From Youngiibacter multivorans (GTDB taxonomy: Bacteria; Bacillota; Clostridia; Clostridiales; Clostridiaceae): a stretch of 61,721 nt of DNA. The DNA is taken from the NCBI RefSeq assembly GCF_017873395.1, contig NZ_JAGGKC010000024.1:1-61721 (forward strand). The letters run 5' to 3'. This document shows positions 34,276-42,658 of the stretch, piece after piece. Within the stretch, counting starts at the first letter, position 1, and each line of letters starts with the position of its first letter. The notes beneath the pieces were generated by a model. It was not told where the DNA came from. It was given only the letters and a program-made list of their open reading frames with translations, and did not search any database. Made by a program: the position numbers and the translations under genes.

Positions 34276-35901
34276 ATGAAGATCAGCAATCTCAAAAAAA
34301 TGTTGGCTATCCTCACGGTTTCTACTATCATAACGGCATGTGGAACGGGAGCTGCTACACCGACAACACCTAATGCACCGACAACTCCAGCTGCAGATGA
34401 CGGATTCCTATATGTAGCACAGCAACTTGTAGGTACTATCGATCCTGCCCAGATAAAGGATGAGACAGAAGTACTTACAGCCATCAACCTTTACGACCCT
34501 CTATTCTATCCTGATATGGAGAATGACTCAATGGCGCCGGTCCCTTTCGTGGCAGAATCATACACAGTTGATGATTCAGCGAAAGTATACACGATGAAGA
34601 TCAGGAAAGACATAACATTCCAGAGCGGAAACAAGCTCAAGGCAGCTGACGTAGTTTACAGCATGGAGAGAATGATTGCTATAAACAAAGGCTTTGCATG
34701 GCTCTGGAGCGGTGTTCTGGATTCAGCGAAAGCAACCGATGAGTATACAGTGGTATTCACATTGAAGAATCCTTACGCACCATTCGTATCGACACTTACA
34801 CAGCTGTTCATAGTTGATTCAGAGCTTCTGAAGGCAAACAAGGCAGCAGGAGATTTCGGAGACAACGGGGACTACGGTTTGGCTTATATAGCTGAAAATG
34901 CAGCTGGTTCAGGACCGTACAAGCTTGCGAAGTGGGACAGGCAGTCATACATTGACTTCGTGGCATTCGAAGGCTACTGGAGAGGATGGAAGGACAACCA
35001 GATAAAGAAGGCACAGATGCTTACGATAACAGAGGAAGCTACAGTAAAGACACTTCTTGTTTCAGGCGAAGCAGATATGATCCATCAGTGGCTGGCAGTA
35101 TCCGCATACCAGGAACTTAAGTCAACCAGCGGAGTAGTTGTAGCTGAGGATCCAAGTGCCAAGCTTCAGTACTTCCCGATGAACATGCAGAAGGCTCCGA
35201 CTGACGACATCAATGTCAGGCAGGCAATCGCGTATGCGATAGACTATACAACCGCACTTGAAGATATCCTTGGAAACAGCGTTGCCGCAGCTGGTGCAGT
35301 ACCGGTCGTAGTTCCGGGAGCAAGTGAGAATGTAAAGCCTGTTACAAGGGACCTTGAAAAGGCAAAGGCAGCACTTGCAGCTTCGAAGTATGCAGGCAAG
35401 GAAGTCAAAGTTACATTCATGTACCTTGGAGAAAATGCACAGCAGAGGCAGTTCGCACAGCTTGTTGCAGCTAACCTCTCTGAAATAGGGATAACTGTGG
35501 AGCAGATGCCAGTAAGCTGGGCTCAGGTCACAGAGGCAGCTTCAAAGCCTGATACTACACCAAACCTTACTGTAATATCAGACAGCCTCAAGTATCCTCA
35601 TGTAGACAGTCATACCTATGGTATATACCATTCATCAGCAAAGGGCTCATATAGGTCCATGAGCTGGTTCCTGGATGCAGAAGTAGATCAAATACTTACC
35701 GATGCCAGGAAGGCAGCAACAGAGGAAGAGCAGATGTCACTCTACAAGAAGTCGCAGGAACTTGTTACAGCAAAGTTCCCAGCAGTATACCTTGCGAATC
35801 CTACACATTACCTGGCATACAGGGATTATGTGAAGGACTACAACTATACCGGACTTATGGGATATGACCTTGCATTCTATGGTTTGACTATACAGAAATA
35901 G
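34276..35901 (+). CDS. Family 5 substrate-binding lipoprotein (peptide/opine/nickel-type ABC importer)
   Basis: The extracellular receptor of the DppBCDF-like importer that follows, 541 residues. A lipoprotein signal ends in TIITACG with the Cys near residue 22, followed by a Thr/Pro-rich linker. The mature part has YTMKIRKDITFQSGNKLKAADVVYSMERM, the SBP_bac_5 signature region, and later DINVRQAIAYAIDYTTALEDILGN. The ligand is unknown. ATG start with GGGAGG about 8 bases upstream. A strong hairpin 42 bases after the gene separates it from the permeases, so the receptor is probably made in excess. Confidence 0.92.
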   Translation: MKISNLKKMLAILTVSTIITACGTGAATPTTPNAPTTPAADDGFLYVAQQLVGTIDPAQIKDETEVLTAINLYDPLFYPDMENDSMAPVPFVAESYTVDDSAKVYTMKIRKDITFQSGNKLKAADVVYSMERMIAINKGFAWLWSGVLDSAKATDEYTVVFTLKNPYAPFVSTLTQLFIVDSELLKANKAAGDFGDNGDYGLAYIAENAAGSGPYKLAKWDRQSYIDFVAFEGYWRGWKDNQIKKAQMLTITEEATVKTLLVSGEADMIHQWLAVSAYQELKSTSGVVVAEDPSAKLQYFPMNMQKAPTDDINVRQAIAYAIDYTTALEDILGNSVAAAGAVPVVVPGASENVKPVTRDLEKAKAALAASKYAGKEVKVTFMYLGENAQQRQFAQLVAANLSEIGITVEQMPVSWAQVTEAASKPDTTPNLTVISDSLKYPHVDSHTYGIYHSSAKGSYRSMSWFLDAEVDQILTDARKAATEEEQMSLYKKSQELVTAKFPAVYLANPTHYLAYRDYVKDYNYTGLMGYDLAFYGLTIQK

Positions 35902-35942
35902 TGAATTTATTAGTCTGACATAACAGAATCAGCATGAAGATG

Positions 35943-35985
35943 AAAGCAAAGGGCTACCCATCTAAGGGCATTCCCTTTGCTTTTA
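35943..35985 (+). terminator. Partial terminator between receptor and permease genes
   Basis: AAAGCAAAGGG (35943-35953) pairs perfectly with CCCTTTGCTTT (35973-35983), followed by TT. The tail is short of T, so read-through into the permease genes is likely, giving more receptor than pore mRNA. Confidence 0.65.
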
Positions 35986-36043
35986 TCCAATGGTTAGACT
36001 TTTGACCTAACATGAATACATAATGAATGATGGAAGTGATACG

Positions 36044-37048
36044 ATGAAAAAATATCTTGTCAAAAGGATACTGGGAATCATTCCTGCACTGTTAGGACTG
36101 TCGATACTCATATTCATACTAACGCGTCTTATGCCGGGCGATTCAATAAGGCTCGCAGCAGGTACGGACGCTACGCCGGCGCAGATAGAAGCCCTGAGGA
36201 TCGAGATGGGTCTGGACAAGCCTGTATACATACAGTATTTCAACTATGTGAAGGGACTCTTCACTGGAGACTGGGGGCTTTCACTCAGGACCAAAAGGAA
36301 TGTATTCCTGGATATCAGGGATACTTTTGCTGCAACCTTTGAGCTCAGCCTTGTCGGCATGATTTTCGCAGTTGCTATCGGTGTACCTATGGGAGTAATC
36401 GCAGCAGTCAGGAACAATAAGCTTTCTGATCAGATAATAAGGGTGACTTCGCTATCAGGCATAGCCCTTCCGAGGTTCTTCCTGGCTATTCTTCTCCAAT
36501 TCTTCTTCTCATACGTACTTGGCTGGTTCCCGGTTATTGGCAGAGGCAAGGTGGTACCGACCGGGATAACTGGAATGCGCCTTTTGGACAGCCTTCTTAC
36601 TTTAAACTTCGCTGCATTTGCAAATAGCTTCCAGCATATACTCCTTCCGGCAATGGCTCTTGCAATCGCATCAGCAGCCCAGATAATGAGGCTGACCAGG
36701 ACGAACATGCTTGAGCAGCTTAACAAAGAATACATTGTTGCAGCCAATTCCTACGGGCTTCCGAGCAACCTCATATACAACAGATACATGCTAAAGAATG
36801 CATTCATATCTGTACTTACTACCATAGGAATGCAGTTCAGCTCACTTATCGGAAGCGCATTCCTTGTAGAGACTGTATTCGGCTGGCCCGGAATGGCATC
36901 ATATAGTATAGCGGGACTTATGTATAAGGACTATAACGCAATTATTGGAGTAACAATGGTCATCGGTGTCATATTTGCTGTATCCAATCTTCTCGTAGAT
37001 ATAGCATACGGGATACTTGATCCGCAGATCAGGCTCGGAAAGGCATAG
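36044..37048 (+). CDS. DppB/OppB-type ABC transporter permease
   Basis: A 334-residue inner-membrane subunit with the N-terminal TM and large loop typical of DppB (KKYLVKRILGIIPALLGLSILIF start, then QIEALRIEMGLDKPVYIQYF). About six helices follow, with the coupling-loop EAA region NTLEQLNKEYIVAANSYGLP-like segment (TNMLEQLNKEYIVAANSYGL) and a VFGWPGMASYSI C-terminal motif. ATG 36044 is chosen because GGAAGTG lies 5-6 bases upstream; an in-frame ATG 21 bases earlier is possible. It pairs with the DppC-type gene after it. Confidence 0.92.
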   Translation: MKKYLVKRILGIIPALLGLSILIFILTRLMPGDSIRLAAGTDATPAQIEALRIEMGLDKPVYIQYFNYVKGLFTGDWGLSLRTKRNVFLDIRDTFAATFELSLVGMIFAVAIGVPMGVIAAVRNNKLSDQIIRVTSLSGIALPRFFLAILLQFFFSYVLGWFPVIGRGKVVPTGITGMRLLDSLLTLNFAAFANSFQHILLPAMALAIASAAQIMRLTRTNMLEQLNKEYIVAANSYGLPSNLIYNRYMLKNAFISVLTTIGMQFSSLIGSAFLVETVFGWPGMASYSIAGLMYKDYNAIIGVTMVIGVIFAVSNLLVDIAYGILDPQIRLGKA

Positions 37049-37062
37049 GGGGTGCGGAAAGA

Positions 37063-37944
37063 GTGGAAAACCAAAAAATGAAGTCAGATAACAGGAAGTA
37101 CTCCAGCAGGAAGAAGATGATAAAAAGGTTCTTCAGGAACAGAATGACCATGGTAGGACTTGTTATAGTAGTAGTGGTACTTTTGCTTGCTGTATTCGCT
37201 GAACAGATAGTTCCTTTCCCCGATTCAAACACAATCGCAGTAAACTTCAAGATGATGAATAAGCCGCCAAGCAACATAAACCTGTTTGGTACGGATGAGA
37301 TAGGAAGGGACGTCCTGAGTAGGACCATATACGGTGCAAGATACTCCCTGATGATGGCTGGGGTTGTGCTTACCATAGCTGTAATTATCGGAGTACCTCT
37401 TGGCCTCGTGGCAGGATACTATGGCGGGGCGGTAAATAGCGTAATAATGAGAATCACTGATGTATTTCTCGCAATTCCAAGTCTTATACTGGCATTGACA
37501 GTATCAGCAATCCTTGAGCCAAGCCTCATTAATTCCATGATAGCCATATCCTTCGGATGGTGGCCATGGTTCACAAGGCTTACCCAGGCGGAGACGCTGA
37601 AGATAAAGAACGAGCAGTTCATCGTCTCTTCTGAAGGGATAGGCGCGAGCAAGTTCAGGATAATGTTCAGTGAGATACTACCAAACTGTTTGCCTACGAT
37701 TATCGTAAAGATATCCACTGATGTTGGCTTTGTCATACTGACTGGAGCGAGTCTTGGCTTTCTCGGACTCGGCGCTCAGCCCCCGACACCCGAATGGGGA
37801 ACAATGATCTCCGAAGCCAGGGTATATCTGCCAACAGTATGGTGGTCATCCGTATTCCCGGGACTTGCCATACTTCTTACGATACTTGGATTCAGCTTCC
37901 TTGGAGACGGTATCAGGGATGCATTCGACGTGCGGGCGCAATAG
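37063..37944 (+). CDS. DppC/OppC-type ABC transporter permease
   Basis: A 293-residue permease with an N-terminal cytoplasmic segment rich in Lys/Arg, a first helix at about 30-50, the FGTDEIGRDVLSRTIYGARYSL motif (about 75-95) typical of DppC, and the coupling-loop segment SEGIGASKFRIMFSEILPNC near 190. The C-terminal GLGAQPPTPEWGTMI is also family-typical. GTG start 14 bases after DppB; the ATG at 37078 (residue 6) is an alternative. It forms the pore with the preceding gene. Confidence 0.92.
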   Translation: MENQKMKSDNRKYSSRKKMIKRFFRNRMTMVGLVIVVVVLLLAVFAEQIVPFPDSNTIAVNFKMMNKPPSNINLFGTDEIGRDVLSRTIYGARYSLMMAGVVLTIAVIIGVPLGLVAGYYGGAVNSVIMRITDVFLAIPSLILALTVSAILEPSLINSMIAISFGWWPWFTRLTQAETLKIKNEQFIVSSEGIGASKFRIMFSEILPNCLPTIIVKISTDVGFVILTGASLGFLGLGAQPPTPEWGTMISEARVYLPTVWWSSVFPGLAILLTILGFSFLGDGIRDAFDVRAQ

Positions 37945-37957
37945 GGGGTTATTGGAG

Positions 37958-38791
37958 ATGAATAAGGAAAGACTTTTAGAAATAAATAACCTCAGCATAA
38001 GCTTCAAGACCGATGACGGTGATATACCAACTATAAAGAATGTCAGCATGCACATTAATGAGGGAGAGATCATTACTGTCGTTGGAGAGTCTGGAAGCGG
38101 AAAGTCAGTGACCATGAGGTCGATAATGAGACTGATAGCTACACCTCCTGCCATATATACAGGAGGGGAGATACTGTACAAGGGGAAAGACCTGCTCAAG
38201 GTATCCGAGGAGGAAATACGGAAACTGCGAGGCAGTGAGATATCCATGATTTTCCAGGATCCCATGACAGCGCTTAATCCCGTATTCACCATAGGCGAAC
38301 AGATGGAGAATATCTACATATACCAGGGACAGAAGAGTACACGTTCGAAGCTTCCGCGAAGCAAAAAAGTCATGAAAAAGGAAGCAAGAGCGAGGTCCAT
38401 TGAGCTTCTGGCGAAGATGAGCCTTCCAAATCCTGAAGGAATTCTCGGAATGTATCCATTTGAGCTTTCAGGAGGAATGAAGCAGCGTGTGATAATCGCA
38501 ATGGCACTAATTAAGACGCCTAGGCTTCTTCTAGCTGATGAGCCTGGAACATCGCTTGATGTCACTGTGCAATCAAGCATAAATGAAGAACTTAAGAGAC
38601 TGGTCCTTGAGGAGAAGATTTCCATGATCTTCATTACCCATAACCTGGGTGTTGCTAAACAGCTTGGGGAAAGGACGTATGTAATGAAGCTGGGCGAGGT
38701 TGTGGAGGAGGGCGAAAGCGATGAAGTTTTCCTTAATCCACGTGAAGAGTACACTAAGAGTCTCATGAATGCCCTTCCGAGGATAGTCTGA
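37958..38791 (+). CDS. DppD/OppD-type ABC transporter ATPase
   Basis: A 277-residue ATPase. Walker A is GESGSGKSVTMRS (about 40-52), the Q-loop lies in IFQDPMTALNPVFTIGEQ, the signature is ELSGGMKQRV, and Walker B reads LLLADEPGTSLDV. The C-terminal region is shorter than in DppD proteins that carry a full oligopeptide_C extension with the cysteine cluster; no CxxxxxC cluster is present here. ATG 37958 has AGGGGG (37943-37948) at proper spacing; the frame is open further upstream but inside the permease gene. Confidence 0.92.
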   Translation: MNKERLLEINNLSISFKTDDGDIPTIKNVSMHINEGEIITVVGESGSGKSVTMRSIMRLIATPPAIYTGGEILYKGKDLLKVSEEEIRKLRGSEISMIFQDPMTALNPVFTIGEQMENIYIYQGQKSTRSKLPRSKKVMKKEARARSIELLAKMSLPNPEGILGMYPFELSGGMKQRVIIAMALIKTPRLLLADEPGTSLDVTVQSSINEELKRLVLEEKISMIFITHNLGVAKQLGERTYVMKLGEVVEEGESDEVFLNPREEYTKSLMNALPRIV

Positions 38792-38811
38792 TGGCAAATG
38801 GAGGTAATGAC

Positions 38812-39663
38812 ATGAATGATTATATTATAGAGTTCAATAATGTGAAAAAGTACTTCCAGCTGTCACATGGCGGGTTAGGAAAGAACAAGAAGATAGTGAA
38901 GGCAGTGGATGACGTAAGTTTCAAAGTGAAGCGGGGAGTCACGTTTGCTGTCATAGGTGAATCCGGTTCAGGAAAGTCAACAATGGCCAAGATGATTATG
39001 AAGTTCGAGGATGTGACAGAAGGAAAGATTCTTGTTGACGGGGAAGATATTTCTGCGATGAAGGATAAGGATAATCTGAAAGCATACAGAAGAAAGGTAC
39101 AGATTGTGCATCAGGACCCAACTTCCTCGCTTAATCCAAGGAAGACAATCAAAGAGATCATAGAGGAACCGCTTATTGTACATAAGATCGGGGATGCGAA
39201 GGAGAGGCTTGAGAGGGTCAAAGAGCTCATACAGGTAGTTGATCTGCCGCTTAACTATATGGACAGATACCCTCATATGCTAAGCGGAGGACAGAAGCAG
39301 AGGGTTGGCATTGCACGTGCTATTGCGCTCAACTCAAAGCTGATAGTACTTGATGAACCTACCTCAGCACTTGATGTTTCAGTGCAGAGTAAGGTAATAG
39401 ACCTGCTTAAGAAGATACAGAAGGAATTTAACCTCACCTACGTCTTCATAACCCATGACCTTGCTCTTGTCAAGAACTTCGCGGATTACGTGATAATTAT
39501 GCAGAGAGGGAATCTTGTGGAAGAAGGAACGACAGAAGAACTGTTCAACAATCCGAAGCAGCAATATACAAGAAAGCTTCTCAAGGCTATTCCGGTAATC
39601 GGGGATGACGAGCAGGCATTCCTCGATAGGATACAGCTTGACGACCATACGATTTCGATGTAA
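38812..39663 (+). CDS. DppF/OppF-type ABC transporter ATPase
   Basis: The second ATPase of the importer, 283 residues. Walker A is GESGSGKSTMAKM, the Q-loop is in IVHQDPTSSLNPRKTI, the signature MLSGGQKQRVGIARA is complete, and Walker B is IVLDEPTSALDV. The C-terminal NPKQQYTRKLLKAIPV is typical of DppF. ATG 38812 is preferred because GGAGGT (38800-38805) lies 6 bases upstream; an ATG at 38791 overlaps the previous stop. It completes a full receptor-permease-ATPase set. Confidence 0.93.
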   Translation: MNDYIIEFNNVKKYFQLSHGGLGKNKKIVKAVDDVSFKVKRGVTFAVIGESGSGKSTMAKMIMKFEDVTEGKILVDGEDISAMKDKDNLKAYRRKVQIVHQDPTSSLNPRKTIKEIIEEPLIVHKIGDAKERLERVKELIQVVDLPLNYMDRYPHMLSGGQKQRVGIARAIALNSKLIVLDEPTSALDVSVQSKVIDLLKKIQKEFNLTYVFITHDLALVKNFADYVIIMQRGNLVEEGTTEELFNNPKQQYTRKLLKAIPVIGDDEQAFLDRIQLDDHTISM

Positions 39664-39675
39664 CAGGGGGTAACA

Positions 39676-40758
39676 ATGACTTTAGATAGAAAAACCATAG
39701 AAGAACTGGCGACTGGTGGCGTCATACTCGGAGCAGGAGGTGGTGGTTCCAAGGAAATGGGACTGAAGGCTGGCCTTGCATCATTTGAATATGGTGAGCC
39801 AAGGATGATTCAAGTTGATAAACTTGAAGATAGTGACATGGTCGTTACCATATCAGGTGTAGGATCTCCGGCATCTAAGGGAGCATATATAGAAAACAGT
39901 TATTATAACAAAATAATTGAGATTCTGACCGAGGAGTTGGGTCAGAAGCCTGCTGCGCTCATACCAAGCGAAATGGGAGGTTCATCCTCTTTCGGACCGT
40001 TCATAGCTTCGGCCATAAACGGCATACCCGTACTTGATGCTGCCTGTAACGGAAGGGCTCATCCTCTCGGAACCATGGGTTCCATGGGACTCAATGAGAC
40101 TAAAGGCTATAAGACTATTCAGGTAGCGATGGGAGGAGATCCTGCTGCTGACCATATGATAGAGATGACAGCCAAGGGAAGTGTTCCGGATACTGCAAGT
40201 CTTGTGCTTGCAACGGCTATAAGGGCTGGTGGGCTGGTTGTGGTTGCCAGGAATCCTGTACCTGTAAAATATGTGAAGGAAAAGGCAGCAGTAGGGTGCT
40301 ACACTCACTCCCTGGAAGTTGGAAAGGCACATATGGCCGGTAAAACGGCCATGGAGAAAATCAAGAATGTGGCTGATGCACTTGGAGGTAAGATCCTCTG
40401 CCAGGGTGAAATAAACAGCTACATGCTCGAGACCAGGAACGGACTGGATGTTGGTGGATTCATTGTCAATGACGGCAAAGAATACTCGATCAAGTTCTGG
40501 AACGAATACATGGCAATAGACTGCGAAGGGGAAAGGCTCTTTACATTTCCTGATTACATGATGACCTTTGAGCTTGAGAAAGGAGAACCGATAACTACAG
40601 CCAATATTACTGAAGGAATAAGTGTAGCTGTGGTGACCGCACCAAGGACCAGTCTGATACTTGGAGGAGGAATGTTTGAAGCCTCAGGTTACAAAGCTGT
40701 GGAGGATGCAATAGGAATACCTATGCTCCCGTATGTACAGGATCTGGTAAACAAATAG
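39676..40758 (+). CDS. DUF917 family protein (hydantoinase-related)
   Basis: A 360-residue cytoplasmic protein of the DUF917 family. The glycine-rich start TGGVILGAGGGGSKEMGL (about 14-31), the IPSEMGGSSSFGPFIASAINGIPVLDAACNGRAHP segment and the C-terminal TAPRTSLILGGG are strongly family-typical. DUF917 proteins are related to hydantoinase subunits, and one group has been linked to thiohydantoin desulfurisation. I cannot assign the substrate here. Its place directly behind an ABC importer suggests it acts on the imported compound. The ribosome binding site is GGGGG with 5-base spacing. Confidence 0.88.
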   Translation: MTLDRKTIEELATGGVILGAGGGGSKEMGLKAGLASFEYGEPRMIQVDKLEDSDMVVTISGVGSPASKGAYIENSYYNKIIEILTEELGQKPAALIPSEMGGSSSFGPFIASAINGIPVLDAACNGRAHPLGTMGSMGLNETKGYKTIQVAMGGDPAADHMIEMTAKGSVPDTASLVLATAIRAGGLVVVARNPVPVKYVKEKAAVGCYTHSLEVGKAHMAGKTAMEKIKNVADALGGKILCQGEINSYMLETRNGLDVGGFIVNDGKEYSIKFWNEYMAIDCEGERLFTFPDYMMTFELEKGEPITTANITEGISVAVVTAPRTSLILGGGMFEASGYKAVEDAIGIPMLPYVQDLVNK

Positions 40759-40783
40759 ATATAATTGATAAGGAGAATTTGCA

Positions 40784-41722
40784 ATGCTGATGAAACAGAT
40801 ACTTGAAGTTTTTGAAATACTGGACAGTCCATCCGCCAGCGGTGAGGAAGCGAAGAAATATCTTCACTCAATAAAGCCTGATGCTGATGTCGAGACATAT
40901 AGGATAGTGGGCCCAAAAGGCGGCACAGACATGTTCAAGGTAAGGATACCAGGTAAGAATGGAAAATCATCAGGAGGAACAGCTCCCACTATAGGACTTC
41001 TGGGCAGATTAGGCGGACTTGGAGCAAGGCCTGAGCAGATAGGTTTCGTCTCGGACGGTGATGGGGCACTTGTAGCCATAGCTGTGGCAGCAAAGCTTCT
41101 GTCAATGCAGGCCAAGGGAGATTACCTTGAAGGTGATGTGTTTGTATCGACCCACATCTGCCCTGATGCTCCGACAGCTCCACATAAGCCGGTACCATTC
41201 ATGGGGTCTCCTGTTGAGATGTCACAGGTCAATCGTGAAGAGGTCACTCCTGAACTTGATGCGGTTCTTTCAGTGGATACCACAAAAGGAAACAGGGTAA
41301 TCAACACAAGGGGATTCGCGATATCACCGACTGTCAAGAGCGGTTATATACTAAAGGTGTCTGAGGACATTCTTGGAATAATGCAGACAACGACAGGCAG
41401 GCTGCCATATGTGTTCCCGCTGTCCATGCAGGACATCACTCCATACGGAAACAATGTATACCATCTGAACAGCATACTCCAGCCTGCTACAGCGACTGAT
41501 GCACCTGTAGTAGGGGTAGCTATAACGACAGAAACCATGGTAGCGGGAAGCGCCACAGGCGCAAGCCACTGCACAGATTGCGAGGAAGCTGCAAGGTTCA
41601 TGCTCGAGGTAGCGAAGTACTTCGGCAAGGGCGACTGTTCATTCTATGACAAGGATGAGTATCAGCTGATAGAGAAACTTTACGGCCCCATGACACACCT
41701 TCAGACGCTTGGAAAGGCGTAG
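40784..41722 (+). CDS. DUF1177 family protein
   Basis: A 312-residue cytoplasmic protein matching the DUF1177 family: ILDSPSASGEEAKKYL near the start, PTIGLLGRLGGLGARPEQIGFVSDGDGALVA (about 65-95), HICPDAPTAPHKPVPFMGSPV in the middle and a HCTDCEEAARF segment near the end. The family has no established reaction that I know of. Conserved His, Asp and Cys residues (HICPDAP, SHCTDCEE) would suit a metal site, which is an inference. It follows DUF917 by 25 bases with AAGGAGA. Confidence 0.87.
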   Translation: MLMKQILEVFEILDSPSASGEEAKKYLHSIKPDADVETYRIVGPKGGTDMFKVRIPGKNGKSSGGTAPTIGLLGRLGGLGARPEQIGFVSDGDGALVAIAVAAKLLSMQAKGDYLEGDVFVSTHICPDAPTAPHKPVPFMGSPVEMSQVNREEVTPELDAVLSVDTTKGNRVINTRGFAISPTVKSGYILKVSEDILGIMQTTTGRLPYVFPLSMQDITPYGNNVYHLNSILQPATATDAPVVGVAITTETMVAGSATGASHCTDCEEAARFMLEVAKYFGKGDCSFYDKDEYQLIEKLYGPMTHLQTLGKA

Positions 41723-41730
41723 GTGGCAGC

Positions 41731-42405
41731 ATGAAGGTTGGTGCCATAACGGTTGGACAATCTCCTAGAGTTGATGTGACCCCGGACCTTTTACCTATAT
41801 TCAGAGACAAGGTCGAGCTTATCGAGACCGGAGCTCTTGATGGCCTCAGCTGCGAGGAGATAGCTAAATTCGCACCTGAAGAAGGCGACTACGTCCTTGT
41901 TTCAAGGATGAACGATGGAGGTTCTGTCACCTTCGCGGAGAAGCACATACTCCCAAGGCTTCAGGAATGCATCTACAAGCTGGAGGAACAAGGTGTTTCA
42001 TTGATTATATTCTTCTGCACAGGTAATTTCCCTGTGGAATTTGACTCAAAGGTACCTCTTGTATTCCCCAATATGGTGCTTGGCAACATAGTGCCATTGC
42101 TGACCAGGAAGAAAAGCATAAGTGTGCTCATACCATCAGAACTTCAGGTTGAGCAGGCCAGGGTGAGATGGGAAAAGCTTGTCGATAATGTCACTGTTTT
42201 CGCAGCTTCGCCATACGGAAAGTTTGAAGATGTCAGGCTCGTCGCGGAAAAGCTGATTGAAACCGACAGCGACCTCGTGGTCCTAGACTGCATAGGATAC
42301 ACCCAGGAAATGAAGGATATGGTATTTAAACTGACAAAAAAGCCTGTAGTATTGCCTAGGACACTGGCAGCAAGGATAGTAACTGAAATTGCTGACATAG
42401 GATAA
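41731..42405 (+). CDS. AroM family protein (Asp/Glu/hydantoin racemase-like fold)
   Basis: A 224-residue AroM family protein. It begins VGAITVGQSPRVDVTPDL, the AroM hallmark. Two cysteine segments, FFCTGNFP (about 90-97) and LDCIGYTQEM (about 190-199), sit where Asp/Glu/hydantoin racemases place their two catalytic cysteines. E. coli aroM has no known function. In this operon, beside a hydantoinase-related protein, a racemase-type role is attractive but unproven. AGGTGG lies 5 bases before ATG. It is the last gene of the operon and is followed by a terminator. Confidence 0.88.
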   Translation: MKVGAITVGQSPRVDVTPDLLPIFRDKVELIETGALDGLSCEEIAKFAPEEGDYVLVSRMNDGGSVTFAEKHILPRLQECIYKLEEQGVSLIIFFCTGNFPVEFDSKVPLVFPNMVLGNIVPLLTRKKSISVLIPSELQVEQARVRWEKLVDNVTVFAASPYGKFEDVRLVAEKLIETDSDLVVLDCIGYTQEMKDMVFKLTKKPVVLPRTLAARIVTEIADIG

Positions 42406-42425
42406 ATTTAATAGAAATATGAAAA

Positions 42426-42470
42426 GAGACCTGGATGGAGCTATTTTGTTTCCATGCAGGTCTGTCTTTT
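42426..42470 (+). terminator. Terminator after the DUF917-DUF1177-AroM operon
   Basis: AGACCTGGATGGA (42426-42438) pairs with TCCATGCAGGTCT (42451-42463) with one small mismatch, followed by GTCTTTT. It lies 21 bases after the AroM stop codon. Confidence 0.7.
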
Positions 42471-42597
42471 GCAGTGAAATTGGGTTTTCTAATGTTTTGC
42501 ACACTCCATGCCATTGCAAATGTTGCAGGCTTTACAATGTGAACCAATAGTCTTCACTGCATTCATAAGCAGTCAAATATAAGACTTATCTTAATCG

Positions 42598-42652
42598 ATA
42601 TTGAAAAATGACCCTCACCTAAACTACCAGTGAGAGTCACATTTTCAATATA
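42598..42652 (-). terminator. Inverted repeat after the FMN glutamate-synthase-like gene
   Basis: ATTGAAAAATGACCCTCAC and GTGAGAGTCACATTTTCAAT form a long imperfect stem around a short loop, just past the stop of the minus-strand gene. Read on the minus strand the A/T-rich outer arms supply a T-rich tail. It could stop transcription from both sides. Confidence 0.6.
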
Positions 42653-42658
42653 ACTTCA

